64,000 nucleotides of DNA from Bacillus sp. T3 (GTDB taxonomy: Bacteria; Bacillota; Bacilli; Bacillales; Cytobacillaceae): assembly GCF_033449965.1 (NCBI RefSeq), contig NZ_CP137761.1:434001-498000 (forward strand), written 5' to 3'. The notes beneath the pieces were generated by a model that made no database searches, was not told the DNA's origin, and worked only from the letters and a program-made list of their open reading frames with translations. The position numbers and the translations under genes are program-made. This document shows positions 9,621 through 19,609 of this stretch, in pieces; within the stretch, counting starts at the first letter, position 1; every line of letters begins with the position of its first letter.

Positions 9621-9873
9621 CTATTGACCACAATGCCCGAGGACGAGCCAGGATATGGTCAATAGAGCCTTTCTATTGACCACATTGCCCGAGGACGAAT
9701 CAGGATTTGGTTAATAGAGCCTTTCTATTGACCACATTGCCCAAGGACGAACCAGGATTTTGTCAATAGAGCCTTTCTATTGACCACATTGCCCGAGGAC
9801 GAGCCAGGATTTGGTCAATAGAGCCCTTCTATTGACCACTTTGTCAGAGCTCGAGCCAGGTTTTGGTCAATAG
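9621..9873. repeat. Five tandem 52-bp units, each a hairpin
   Basis: CTATTGACC starts at 9621, 9673, 9725, 9777 and 9829, an exact 52-bp period. Every unit ends in GGTCAATAG, so each is an inverted repeat with 9-10 bp arms (CTATTGACCA/TGGTCAATAG) around a loop of about 25 bases, TTGCCCGAGGACGAGCCAGG in the central part. The last unit is the most diverged. There are no unique spacers, so it is not a CRISPR. The region 9452-10060 has no credible gene. Confidence 0.9.
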
Positions 9874-10060
9874 TGCCGTAATGCTAGTTGCCTTTTCTGC
9901 AATGCCCACGATTATTCGTCTCAAATTTCTCAAAATCTTTTTTGTAAAATAGGGCAGTTAAAAGCCACGCCCCACACGAACGACAACAAAAATGACAGGA
10001 AGCCATACGCCTCCTGCCATAACCCCACCAAAAAGGGGATAGCGCGCCCCACCACATCGC

Positions 10061-10270
10061 CCCGCACACTCACGGGTACAGCGCCACAAAAATTGTTCCG
10101 CCTGCAAACACATTCGGCGCTCCGCGCTCCACCGCACACTCACGGGTTCAGCGCCACAAAAATCGTTCCGCTTGCAAACACATTCGGCGCTCCGCACTCC
10201 ATCGCACACTCACGGGTTCAGCGCCACAAAAAACATCCCGCCCGCAAACACATTCGGTGCCTCACACTCC
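10061..10270 (-). repeat. 70-bp tandem triplication of the alkaline phosphatase 3' end
   Basis: CGCACACT recurs at 10063, 10133 and 10203 (period 70). The unit includes CACGGGT(T/A)CAGCGCCACAAAAA and GCAAACACATTCGGCGCTCC. The copy nearest the gene encodes its last residues (PNVFAGGMFFVALNP and stop); the other two lie downstream of the stop. As 70 is not a multiple of three, the extra copies are out of frame and untranslated. Confidence 0.85.
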
Positions 10271-11854
10271 ACCTGCATACCATTCTTCAAATAGTAATTC
10301 TTATTCTCCGGAAACTCGAGCGTCTCACTCGCTTTCTTCGCCACAAAAGCCGGATTCGACGTCAGTCGTCCCTGCAGCTCGACCGAATATCCTTTTCCGG
10401 CAAAATACTCTTGTGCTGCCACATACTCTATTGCGCCACCAGCTGCAGTCCCGCCGCCACCACTCGGCGCACCACTACCAGCCCCCGCGCCACCACTACC
10501 ACCATTTCCACCGACTTCACCATTCAACCCAACCCCTAAGCTTCTCGCAATCACATGTGCAACCTCTGTGTTCTCAATCAGCCCACTCGGCTTGCCTGGT
10601 CCGTACGCATACAGGAACACATCCTCACCGGTATGCCCATGCGTCGTGAACCCAAGCTTGGCCCGCATACTTAACAGCCGCGCAAGCTCCGCCTCAACAT
10701 CCTTCGTGCGTTTCAACTCACGCCACTCATCGCGTGACAAATCCTTCAACCCGTAGCGGGCCGCCACCTCATCTAAATTGGAGCGATTCGGCATCATCGT
10801 CGCCATCGCACCCTCTAATGTCATTCCGGCCTTCTTCAACGGTTTCACGAACAAGTCTGCTGGCGACTTCATATAAGTATGATCGGTCGCACTGCTCCCA
10901 ATCGACAGTCCGCTGTTTCCGTGATCGGCTACTGCAATCACCATCGTGTTGCCATCTTTGCGCGCGAACTCCAGCGCCTTTCCAACCGCTTCATCAAAAC
11001 CGAGCACTTCGCTTACAATTCCAACAGGATCATTCTTATGTGCAGCCCAATCAACCTTACTACCCTCGACAAACAAGAAAAATCCCTTATCGTTCTTCCG
11101 AGCCAAAACGTCAATTGCCGCTTCGGTCATCTCAGCAAGACTCGGCTGCTCAGGTGTCAACGACTCCAGGTCAAAGTGGTTGCTCAATGCATTCTCGGCA
11201 AAGCTGCCCCACACCTTATCGGCCTTGCCTTGTTGCACCGCCGCATTCAAGCCAGACTTTGTTTCCACAAACTTATAGCCAAACCGTTTAATTTCCGATA
11301 GTAAATCCTCTTGGTCGGCACGATTCTTCGCCAGCAGCGAACTTTTTCCACCACCCAATACCACATCAAGCTTCTGGTACACCTGCTGCTCAGCGATATC
11401 ATGGTAATTGCCGCGCCCAGTGCTATGTGCCGAATAGGACGCTGGTGTCGCATGCTGAATTTCTGATGTCGATACAATTCCAGTCGCTAACCCAGCTTGT
11501 TTCGCCGCCTCAGTTAAGTTCACGGCCAGGAACAAGGCTTTTATTGTCCATCCCTGGCACCATGCCAACAACATCATCAAGAGTCTTATGACCAGTCGCA
11601 AGCGCCGTCCCGGCAGCTGGTGAATCGGTAATCGCCGAGGCCAACGAGGCCGTTTTCACACCACCAACTAAGATTCCATCAAGCGCGAGCGGCCCACCCT
11701 TGTACAGGCGCGCCAATGTTACTGCATTCGAGCTCGTCCCATCCATCACCATCATAATCACATTTTTGCCAGTCCAGGCTGCCGCAACGCCACCCCGATT
11801 TGGAAAAATCAATGCCATCACCAACACCAAAACAAGCCCCAGCTTCGGTTTCAT
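10210..11854 (-). CDS. Secreted alkaline phosphatase with a C-terminal extension; one apparent frameshift
   Basis: This is a metal-dependent phosphomonoesterase of the alkaline phosphatase superfamily. Residues 1-26 are a signal peptide (ending GGVAAA). Key motifs are MVMDGTSSNA (metal Asp about 38), the nucleophile in ITDSPAAGTALATGHKT (Ser about 78), FFLFVEGSKVDWAAH, AVADHGNSG and TTHGHTGEDV. A glycine-rich linker (about GGNGGSGGAGAGSG) leads to a C-terminal domain of about 70 residues resembling the small copper-amine-oxidase-N-type cell-wall modules. The segments 11510-11854 and 10210-11601 join at CCAGG 11526-11530; reading CCGG gives KSLVPAVNLTEAAKQAG in frame, as the family expects. 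The enzyme probably acts at the cell surface. Its GC content is higher than that of its neighbours. No Pho box was identified. Confidence 0.88.
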
Positions 11855-12069
11855 AAAAAAACAAGCCTCCTTGAAAAAACGTTTAAATTACTTTTAATTT
11901 TCTCAACAAAAGGAAAAATTATGTAAGGAGAGGAGAGCCGGTATCAAAGCCACTTAAGGCTCTGTATGATTCATTGATGATTTTCGCGTAGGTATGAGAA
12001 TGTATAAGCGGAGAATTTCTTTTAAATGTAGATAGGAGCAGTTTAAGAATCAAAAATAAGGGGAGAATT

Positions 12070-13557
12070 TCAGGTTGTTGAGAAAATGGTTTTATTCAAC
12101 TCAACCTGACTGTTCCAGGAAGAACAGATTCGGTCTAGATTTATGAAATTAGTAAAAAAGGAGAAATTCCCCATCTTAGATTGCTTGGCAAGGTGCCTAG
12201 CAATCTTCTTAAGGTTCTGTGCCACTGCCGTCATGAGTGCTTGTTCCTGGGTTTTCTCTTTTCCAGAACCGGCAACGGCGAAGCCCATGGAGTGTTTTAG
12301 CATCCGCGAAGCTTCGCTCTATAGTTTGGCAACGTAATTGGTATATGTCATTCCCTATCTGACTTTGGCGATTTTGGACTACCCTTTCCTTGTACGTTTC
12401 CCATATATGGCGTTGAATAATTCTTTGCTTATTCGCACTTGAGGTACATTGTTTTAGGAATGGGCATTCCTTGCATACATCCGAATCTGACGGGTACTCT
12501 TTATACCCCTGACGGTTTGTGGTGCCATAGTTTAAGGTTTTGCCCGCTGGGCAAATATAAACATCGAGTTCAGTGTCGTAAGTGAATTGGGATTTAGAAA
12601 ATTTGCCATCTGTGTTTGGTGCTTTACGCTCTGCAATAACAGGGAAAAGGTTCATATCCAGTGTCTTTTTACAAATGTATGCCGTGAAGTATCCCGAGTC
12701 CAAAGCTAATGCTTCTAAGGTCTTTGTAAAACCAAATCTTTCAATCTGACTTTTCAGTCTTTCCAAATAAACGGTTGCGTCGTTGACGTTACCAGGGGTC
12801 ACGAATACATCTGTAATAATGTTAAATTTGTGATCAACCGTACAATGATCCAAAAAGAAAAAACCTTCTGGCTTTCCCTTACGGTTCATAAATCCGCATT
12901 CAGGATCCGTGGTACTTTTTTTCAGTTTCTTTTCTGTTGTAACCTCCCGGCTGGAGGTAAGGGCTTTTTTCCGTGTGCTTCACGATCCTCGTTCACTGCC
13001 TTTTCGAGTTCTACCAAATACTCGTGCGGTTGGTCTGTCACCACCTGCATGGTATAAGCATTCTTGTTAGCATTTGCCTGAATATGGGTGGAGTCGGAAA
13101 TGAGGAGACGCCCAGCCACCATATGATGATGAATCGCTAAATGTACTACTTCATCAAAAATATCCTGAAAGGCGGTTGTACCTTTAAATCGGTTATTTCG
13201 ATTCCAACTGATCGTTGAATGATCAGGCACAGAATCTGAAAAACTCAATCCTAAAAACCATCTATACGCAGCATTAGGAATGATTTCTTGCTCTATCTGT
13301 CTTTCAGAGCGGATGCCATAAAGATATCCAATTAGCATCATTTTGAACAGAACGACCGGATCAAGCGAAGGCCTTCCTTTGGTTTCACTGTAAAAAGGAC
13401 GCACCTTTCCTCTGATGAAGGAAAAGTCTACGTGTTCATTAATTAACCGAAGGAGGTGGTTCTCGGGAACCAATAATTCTATATCTACAAGTTCAAGTTG
13501 GCTTGTTTTAGATTGATTTGAATTCGTACGATTTAGCAAGATAGTCACGCCTTCCAA
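12070..13557 (-). CDS. IS1182-family DDE transposase, copy A (apparent frameshifts)
   Basis: This is a DUF772/DDE transposase. The N-terminal part has VDFSFIRGKVRPFY and GRPSLDPVVLFKMMLIGYLYG. The catalytic residues are in LISDSTHIQANANK (D), ALDSGYF (D) and TIERSFADAKTLHGLR (E), followed by the zinc-ribbon-like CPAGKTL...CKECPFLKQC region. The start is TTG 13557. The frame is broken near 12944-12950 (GCCGGGAGG) and near 12261-12268 (TTCTGG). Reading CCGGGG at each restores PAGEVTTEKKL and RFRGKEKTQEQALMTA. A T6 tract near the end (T5 in copy B) makes the C-terminus run into the terminal repeat. The frame breaks are probably sequence errors. Confidence 0.85.
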
Positions 13558-13631
13558 GTTTTTTCTATATCTAAATTATACCAAATTAACGCGTTAATTC
13601 GGTGAAAAAACGTGACTTTCTCAACAGCCTG
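12071..13631 (-). mobile_element. IS1182-family insertion sequence, copy A
   Basis: The element is 1561 bp. Its ends are CAGGTTGTTGAGAAAA (left) and the reverse complement of CAGGCTGTTGAGAAAG (right), so the terminal inverted repeats are about 15 bp. It is flanked by a 7-bp direct repeat AGAATTT (12064-12070 and 13632-13638), a target duplication. The 170 bp between this and copy B (13632-13801) is AT-rich and contains degenerate repeats of the type GAATCAGAAATAAGGGTATAATTTCC, also seen left of copy A (12048-12070). Confidence 0.92.
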
Positions 13632-13801
13632 AGAATTTCCACTTAATCTATATAGAGCTGCTAAAGAATCAGAAATAAGGGTATAATTTCCCGTTAACTG
13701 CTCTAAATCAGACGAAATCCAAGGATTTATATCATATAAAGGGAAAAACTCCCTCTATTTTCAAGGAAATCGGGGTATTTTCCAAAATAAGAGGAATTTT
13801 T

Positions 13802-15362
13802 CAGGCTGTTGAGAAAGTCACGTTTTTTCACCGAATTAACGCGTTAATTTGGTATAATTTAGATATAGAAAAAACTTGGAAGGCGTGACTATCTTGCTAA
13901 ATCGTACGAATTCAAATCAATCTAAAACAAGCCAACTTGAACTTGTAGATATAGAATTATTGGTTCCCGAGAACCACCTCCTTCGGTTAATTAATGAACA
14001 CGTAGACTTTTCCTTCATCAGAGGAAAGGTGCGTCCTTTTTACAGTGAAACCAAAGGAAGGCCTTCGCTTGATCCGGTTGTTCTGTTCAAAATGATGCTA
14101 ATTGGATATCTTTATGGCATCCGCTCTGAAAGACAGATAGAGCAAGAAATCATTCCTAATGCTGCGTATAGATGGTTTTTAGGATTGAGTTTTTCAGATT
14201 CTGTGCCTGATCATTCAACGATCAGTTGGAATCGAAATAACCGATTTAAAGGTACAACCGCCTTTCAGGATATTTTTGATGAAGTAGTACATTTAGCGAT
14301 TCATCATCATATGGTGGCTGGGCGTCTCCTCATTTCCGACTCCACCCATATTCAGGCAAATGCTAACAAGAATGCTTATACCATGCAGGTGGTGACAGAC
14401 CAACCGCACGAGTATTTGGTAGAACTCGAAAAGGCAGTGAACGAGGATCGTGAAGCACACGGAAAAAAGCCCTTACCTCCAGCCAGGAGGTTACAACAGA
14501 AAAGAAACTGAAAAAAAGTACCACGGATCCTGAATGCGGATTTATGAACCGTAAGGGAAAGCCAGAAGGTTTTTTCTTTTTGGATCATTGTACGGTTGAT
14601 CACAAATTTAACATTATTACAGATGTATTCGTGACCCCAGGTAACGTCAACGACGCAACCGTTTATTTGGAAAGACTGAAAAGTCAGATTGAAAGATTTG
14701 GTTTTACAAAGACCTTAGAAGCATTAGCTTTGGACTCGGGATACTTCACGGCATACATTTGTAAAAAGACACTGGATATGAACCTTTTCCCTGTTATTGC
14801 AGAGCGTAAAGCACCAAACACAGATGGCAAATTTTCTAAATCCCAATTCACTTACGACACTGAACTCGATGTTTATATTTGCCCAGCGGGCAAAACCTTA
14901 AACTATGGCACCACAAACCGTCAGGGGTATAAAGAGTACCAGTCAGATTCGGATGTATGCAAGGAATGCCCATTCCTAAAACAATGTACCTCAAGTGCGA
15001 ATAAGCAAAGAATTATTCAACGCCATATATGGGAAACGTACAAGGAAAGGGTAGTCCAAAATCGCCAAAGTCAGATAGGGAATGACATATACCAATTACG
15101 TTGCCAAACTATAGAGCGAAGCTTCGCGGATGCTAAAACACTCCATGGGCTTCGCCGTTGCCGGTTCCAGGGAAAGAGAAAACCCAGGAACAAGCACTCA
15201 TGACGGCAGTGGCACAGAACCTTAAGAAGATTGCTAGGCACCTTGCCAAGCAATCTAAGATGGGGAATTTCTCCTTTTTACTAATTTCATAAATCTAGAC
15301 CGAATCTGTTCTTCCTGGAACAGTCAGGTTGAGTTGAATAAAACCATTTTCTCAACAACCTG
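13802..15362 (+). mobile_element. IS1182-family insertion sequence, copy B (inverted relative to A)
   Basis: The element is 1561 bp, nearly identical to copy A and divergently oriented. It begins CAGGCTGTTGAGAAAG and ends with the complement of CAGGTTGTTGAGAAAA. The flanking 7-bp duplication is AATTTTT (13795-13801 and 15363-15369), different from that of copy A, so the two copies arose by separate insertions. Both target sites resemble each other (AATAAGGGGAGAATTTC and AATAAGAGGAATTTTTC). Confidence 0.92.
13876..15292 (+). CDS. IS1182-family DDE transposase, copy B (apparent frameshifts)
   Basis: This is the same protein as copy A. The start is TTG 13876. The frame breaks occur at the same two places but with different bases: CCAGG at 14483-14487 (copy A reads CCGGG) and CCAGG at 15167-15171 (copy A reads TCTGG). 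That two near-identical copies differ exactly at these two spots, and that CCGGGG repairs both, points to reading errors rather than ancestral mutations. With the frame restored the protein ends KMGNFSFLLIS just before the terminal repeat. One substitution is visible elsewhere (KEYQSDSD against KEYPSDSD). Confidence 0.85.
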
Positions 15363-15694
15363 AATTTTTCCGTTTATTTTCAAACACAGTGAAATCCAAC
15401 ATTTTCAGTTATATATAACCTTACTTAAAAACAGAAATCCAGAGTCAAACCTTCCCCCTCACATCAGAACCGCAGTCGCGCAGTCGCCACCAACCGACAT
15501 CAGATTCCCTTGTAACAGATTCGCCTCATTTCCCGAAATAGTACCTATTTTCCTATAGAAGATAATCGTCAGAAAGTTCAAAAACGTGTACATTAAAAAG
15601 TAAGAAGAGGGTGCCGAACACGCCGTCATCAGCACAGCCGAAGTCAAGCAAAACCCAGGTGGTTGAGGTACAGGAAACGAAGGAGGAATCTAAG
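15363..15694. other. Non-coding stretch after IS copy B
   Basis: I see no convincing gene or RNA here. A frame open from GTG 15611 runs into the next gene (Lys/Glu-rich, VVEVQETKEESK), but that GTG has no properly spaced ribosome site. It might encode a cytoplasmic N-terminal tail of the following membrane protein, or be leader sequence. Confidence 0.4.
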
Positions 15695-16572
15695 TTGAAA
15701 AGAAAGCTAAGGGGAACCGATGTATTGATGCTGTGTATCCTCATCCTTTTGTTGATCAGCGCCATCCCTGGAGTGAGTTCATTTGCTACAAATACAAGCT
15801 ATGAGATTACAAATCAATATGGAGACAGCGTGAGGATTTACGGCAACGGAATTTATGCGCACGATTCTTATAATAAGGCGACGATTGCAATAGGCACGGA
15901 TTTCACGATGCTAATTTTAGTTGTGCCAATGTTCATTTACGCCATCGTCTCAGAGATGAAAAACAGGACAGTCAAGTCTAAGCTGTTTCTAATCTCGGTA
16001 CTGGCAACTGTGCTTTACTATGCAGCCAGTTTGTCATTCGGGGTGACCTACAATTCGTTACATTTGATCTATATTGAGCTGTTCTCTAGCGCGTTGTTTG
16101 GTTTGATTTTATTGTTTAGGAGAATTGGGCTAGTAAAGCTTCGAACGAAACAAGCGTGGGAGCTGCCTTCGACAGGAGTCACCATTTTTTAATACTCTCG
16201 GGAATATCTTTGCTTGTGGCTTGGTTGCCGGATATTATTCCATCGTTATGGAATGGAACGTCGTTATCGTTGATTGAGGTATATACGACGGAAATCACCT
16301 ATGTGTTGGATATGGGAGTCATCAGTCCGCTCATGTTTATTTGTCTCTATTTGCTAAAACTGAAGGATGGGATGGGGGATGTCCTCCTTGGCATCATCCT
16401 AAAGGCGTGTAGCATCATCGGTATTATGGTGATCGTACAAACAGTAGTCCAGTACTTGGCAGGTATTGTCTGGCCGCTGCCTGTTATCATTACAAAAGTC
16501 GGAATCTTTGTCGTCCTCGCCGGCTTTGCTGCCTTTTTCGACATCAAGCTTTATAAAAATCTAGAAGTCTAG
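15695..16572 (+). CDS. Polytopic membrane protein, unknown; one apparent frameshift in a T run
   Basis: The segments 15611-16192 and 16156-16572 join to about 290 residues with seven or so hydrophobic helices. The first (LMLCILILLLISAIPGVSS) precedes an extracellular-looking stretch (YEITNQYGDSVRIYGNG). TTG 15695 is the likely start because AGGAGG (15681-15686) lies 8 bases upstream. The break is in ACCATTTTTTAATAC: one more T gives TIFLILSGISLL, continuous with the downstream helix. This is a homopolymer miscount or a real slip. It ends in a strong bidirectional terminator. I do not recognise the family. Confidence 0.65.
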
Positions 16573-16582
16573 CAAACGCAAA

Positions 16583-16616
16583 AATGACGCGTAGTCATCA
16601 CCACGCGTCATTTTTT
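16583..16616. terminator. Bidirectional intrinsic terminator
   Basis: AAAATGACGCGT and ACGCGTCATTTTTT form a 10-bp stem with a short loop between the convergent membrane-protein and LysM-endopeptidase genes. Confidence 0.88.
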
Positions 16617-16650
16617 AATGCTATTAAAATGCAATTTAATAGCTTAAAAA

Positions 16651-17802
16651 TTAATATAATCGCTTATACCCATCAAAATGGGCTTTGTAATAGCTATTAT
16701 TAATATCCGTAATCCGCACACCGCTTGAGTCAGCGTGGATAAATTGGTTGTTTCCGATATAAATACCAAGGTGCGAGATTCCGGTTTTATATGTATTCTC
16801 GAAAAATAGCAAATCACCTGGTTGTGGACTAGATACATAGTAGGAACGACTATAATAGCCTTCTGCACTAGTGCGTGGAAGCTGCTGGCCTGCCTGATTA
16901 TACAAATAGTAAATAAAGCCGCTACAATCAAAACCAGCAGTGGTTGCACCTCCCCATACATAAGGGGTGCCGATTAATGCTTTAGCCTTGTTAATTAGCA
17001 CAGTAACATCAGCTTGGCCTGGTGTAGTTGTCACTGAACCAGAACTAGCGCTCCCAGCTTCAGAACTAACACTTGTTTCAGTGGCAGAATTAGGCACAGT
17101 GCTGCTCCCAGATCCAGTTATAGAAGTCACCTTTAATGTTTGGCCAACATAAATTAAATCAGAGCCAAGATTATTTAACGTTTTAAGGGTACTAACAGTT
17201 GTTCCATATTGAATAGCAATATGGCTTAGCGTGTCACCGCTTTTTACTGTATAGGTAATGGTAGACGTACTAGTAGTAGAACTACTCGGTGTCGTATTCA
17301 CTGATGATGTTGTGGTACCAGCGACAGTACCACTCGCCTCAGGGTTCGAAACCTTCAGAACGCCACCAGGATAAATTAAGTGGCTTGTAAGGTTGTTCCA
17401 TGATTTGAGGTCAGATAAGGAAATCCCATGCTGATTGGCTATTTTGCTTAGCGTATCGCCGCTGACAATCGTGTAGGTTTTAACGGCCTGAACACTTGTA
17501 GCTTGGCCAGTATTCGTGCTAACACCCGACGAACTGGCACTAACACTAGACCCACTTGTAGGACTTGACACAGGATTAACCTCACTTACAATGAGCTTTT
17601 GATTGATGTAGATAAGGTCAGAGTTTAAATTATTGAGGTGTTTCAGCTCGCTGATGCTAGTTTGATATTTTCGTGCAATATGCGTGAGAGTATCACCTTT
17701 TTGGACTATGTAAGAATCTGCCGAAACACTGCTGGCAAATGCTGTAGAAAGGACAGCTAAAGAAGCAGCTGTTACAATTTTTTTCTTCAAAAATTTCACC
17801 AC
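16651..17802 (-). CDS. Secreted cell-wall D,L-endopeptidase: three LysM domains and NlpC/P60
   Basis: This encodes 383 residues. The signal peptide is 1-29 (ending SSVSA). LysM 1 (YIVQKGDTLTHIARKY), LysM 2 (YTIVSGDTLSKIANQH) and LysM 3 (YTVKSGDTLSHIAIQY) are separated by Ser/Thr-rich linkers. The catalytic NlpC/P60 domain follows, with the nucleophile in GFDCSGFIYY, the histidine in ISHLGIYIG and the polar residue in FIHADSSG. It should bind peptidoglycan through LysM and cut the D-Glu-gamma-meso-DAP bond, as LytE, LytF and CwlS do. The three-LysM layout is closest to LytE, but the paralogue cannot be fixed from sequence alone. It is convergent with the gene at 15695 and probably monocistronic. 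Confidence 0.93.
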   Translation of the reverse strand: MVKFLKKKIVTAASLAVLSTAFASSVSADSYIVQKGDTLTHIARKYQTSISELKHLNNLNSDLIYINQKLIVSEVNPVSSPTSGSSVSASSSGVSTNTGQATSVQAVKTYTIVSGDTLSKIANQHGISLSDLKSWNNLTSHLIYPGGVLKVSNPEASGTVAGTTTSSVNTTPSSSTTSTSTITYTVKSGDTLSHIAIQYGTTVSTLKTLNNLGSDLIYVGQTLKVTSITGSGSSTVPNSATETSVSSEAGSASSGSVTTTPGQADVTVLINKAKALIGTPYVWGGATTAGFDCSGFIYYLYNQAGQQLPRTSAEGYYSRSYYVSSPQPGDLLFFENTYKTGISHLGIYIGNNQFIHADSSGVRITDINNSYYKAHFDGYKRLY

Positions 17803-18001
17803 CCTAATAATTTTCGACTGTAATTAAAAGCTTAACACAGCTAGAGTAGGTGCTTCTATGACAAAGATTGTCGTATCTTGAAATAGTTATTTAGATTCAT
17901 ACATTGTTAGAAAATTGTCATGATTTGTAAATGGAAATCGATTTACATCATATGGAGAAATTTGTAAAATGAATACTATGATAAATGGGAGGAAGTACCG
18001 T

Positions 18002-18160
18002 ATGGAGCACAATATACAAGAAACACAGTGGAACCAGGTTATTTTTCAAGAATTAATGAAACGAGCATATGAGCGTGGAGTGACAGAAGAAGGCATTACG
18101 GTAGGAAAACTACTAGAAGAAATAATGTTGGATTTGCAAAATTTGATCTCAAAAAAATGA
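18002..18160 (+). CDS. Small protein of 52 residues, unknown
   Basis: It starts MEHNIQETQWNQVIF and ends LLEEIMLDLQNLISKK; it is helical and slightly acidic. GGGAGG at 17987-17992 is 9 bases before ATG 18002, while the longer frame from 17969 has no site. It is followed at once by a terminator, which supports a real short transcript. I do not recognise it. Confidence 0.55.
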   Translation: MEHNIQETQWNQVIFQELMKRAYERGVTEEGITVGKLLEEIMLDLQNLISKK

Positions 18161-18174
18161 AGCGATACGTAATC

Positions 18175-18203
18175 AAAATCAGTCCAGAAGACTGATTTTC
18201 TTA
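18175..18203 (+). terminator. Intrinsic terminator of the 52-residue gene
   Basis: AAAATCAGTC and GACTGATTTT make a perfect 10-bp stem with loop CAGAA, then TTTTCTT. Confidence 0.8.
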
Positions 18204-18405
18204 CGAGGGAATTTGAATCTTTTCTTATACATAAAACCGTACTAAATGAATTTGGTTAATTATTTGCAAAAAATAGAAAATAATTCCAATTAACTAGTAA
18301 ATGTGGTTTAATAATAGAGTTCAATCGAAACTGGATTGGAACTGCTAATAATTTGTTACAGGGGACCGACCGAGCAACAAAATCGTTCTCTACTAATCTC
18401 CTCTT

Positions 18406-18439
18406 GTCATCTCATCTATTTGGTGAGGTGACCTTTTTT
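18406..18439 (+). terminator. Terminator-like hairpin in the exopolysaccharide leader region
   Basis: GTCATCTCA and TGAGGTGAC pair (one G-T) with a short loop, then CTTTTTT. It is 240 bases beyond the previous gene, which already has a terminator, and 420 bases before the polysaccharide operon, so it may end a separate short leader transcript. Confidence 0.6.
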
Positions 18440-18862
18440 GTTCATTGTTCTATTAAGATAACATGGTTATAATATAGAGCGCTCTCAAATATTTTTTGTC
18501 GACAAGTTTCGATTGGTTTTAAAATAGTATTACAGGATTTTTTTAAAGCGTTGTTATGGAATGAACACTTCACAAAAAAACGTTTGCTTTCCCTATAACA
18601 AGACCCATTCATCCGAATATTTCTACATAAAAGGTGTTTCAGTACAGCAATATTATTATAAGATAGCAAAAACGTTTAAATTCTTTGTAAAAGGTAAAAG
18701 GGAAATTTCCCCAACCTAAAAAATTCCCTTTTAATTTCCTGTGAAATGTTATTAAATTAATTATGTTGATAAACGATGAAACAACAAATACCACAAAAAT
18801 TTGACAAAAAATATGATATAATACATATTGCTTTGTAAAAAATTCGCGCTTCGGAGGATGAG
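18440..18862. other. AT-rich leader of the exopolysaccharide operon
   Basis: There is no credible gene. The operon promoter should lie here. TATAAT at 18817-18822 is a good -10, but the only TTGACA (18801-18806) is just 10 bases upstream, so it is not its -35. I see no recognisable SinR or RemA cluster. Confidence 0.4.
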
Positions 18863-19609
18863 ATGGAAGAAACAATTAGCTTAAAGGAATTATTTCAAAC
18901 GTTGCGTAAACGACTAAGATTAATTGCAGTCATTACGATAACAGCTGTTCTAATCAGTGGGATTGTCAGTTATTTTTTCTTAACTCCAATCTATCAATCA
19001 TCAACACAGCTGCTTGTCAATCAAGCGAAAACAGATCAAACCTATTATAATTCAAATGAGCTTCAAACAAATCTCCAATTAATTAACACATATAATGTTA
19101 TTTTGAAAAGCCCAGCGATCCTAGAGCTCGTAATCAAGGATCTCAACTTAAAGATGACGCCAACCGAATTAAATGAAAAAATCACGGTAGGCAGTGAAAA
19201 GGATTCACAGGTGTTTAATATTACGGTTCAGGATCCAAATGCAGCGAAAGCCGCGAAGATAGCTAATAAAGTGGCCGAAGTCTTTCAAACGGAAATCGTT
19301 AAAATCATGAGTGTCAATAACGTTAGTATTCTAGCAAAAGCAGATGTACCGGAAAATCCAGCACCTGTTAAGCCGAACCCAAAACTAAATATTGCGATTG
19401 CGCTTGTCATCGGGTTAATGGCAGGAGTAGGTATAGCATTTTTATTAGAATACTTGGATAATACGGTAAAAACTGAACAGGATATTGAAAAAATATTAGA
19501 TTTGCCTGTCTTAGGTGTTATTACTGAGATACAAGAAAGTGACATAAAAACCAATAGTCACACGGTGAAGCGGAACTCAAAGGTAAGGGGTGAGACAGTT
19601 GGTTTTTAA
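18863..19609 (+). CDS. ywqC: Wzz-type chain-length determinant / tyrosine kinase modulator (YwqC/TkmA/EpsA-like)
   Basis: This encodes 248 residues. Two membrane helices (about 18-38 and 171-192) flank an extracellular Wzz domain. Before the second helix is the proline-rich motif ENPAPVKPNPKLN, typical of polysaccharide co-polymerases. The cytoplasmic tail (LLEYLDNTVKTEQDIEKILD) activates the cognate BY-kinase. It is the first gene of the exopolysaccharide operon, with CGGAGGATGAG 6-10 bases before ATG. Its 3' end overlaps the kinase gene by 20 bases, implying translational coupling. Confidence 0.92.
   Translation: MEETISLKELFQTLRKRLRLIAVITITAVLISGIVSYFFLTPIYQSSTQLLVNQAKTDQTYYNSNELQTNLQLINTYNVILKSPAILELVIKDLNLKMTPTELNEKITVGSEKDSQVFNITVQDPNAAKAAKIANKVAEVFQTEIVKIMSVNNVSILAKADVPENPAPVKPNPKLNIAIALVIGLMAGVGIAFLLEYLDNTVKTEQDIEKILDLPVLGVITEIQESDIKTNSHTVKRNSKVRGETVGF

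Noticed and set aside
9621..9873. CRISPR array
   Set aside because: The whole 52-bp unit repeats, with no unique spacers, and no cas genes are nearby.
10093..11301. Plus-strand ORFs opposite the alkaline phosphatase
   Set aside because: They are low-complexity translations without ribosome sites, antisense to a clear enzyme gene.
12209..14603. Programmed frameshift in the IS1182 transposase
   Set aside because: No slippery heptamer lies at the break, the two copies have different bases there, and a CCGGGG reading restores the frame in both.
18801..18822. TTGACA/TATAAT as a sigma-A promoter for the exopolysaccharide operon
   Set aside because: The spacing is only 10 bases; 16-18 are needed. 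TATAAT may still be a -10 with another -35.
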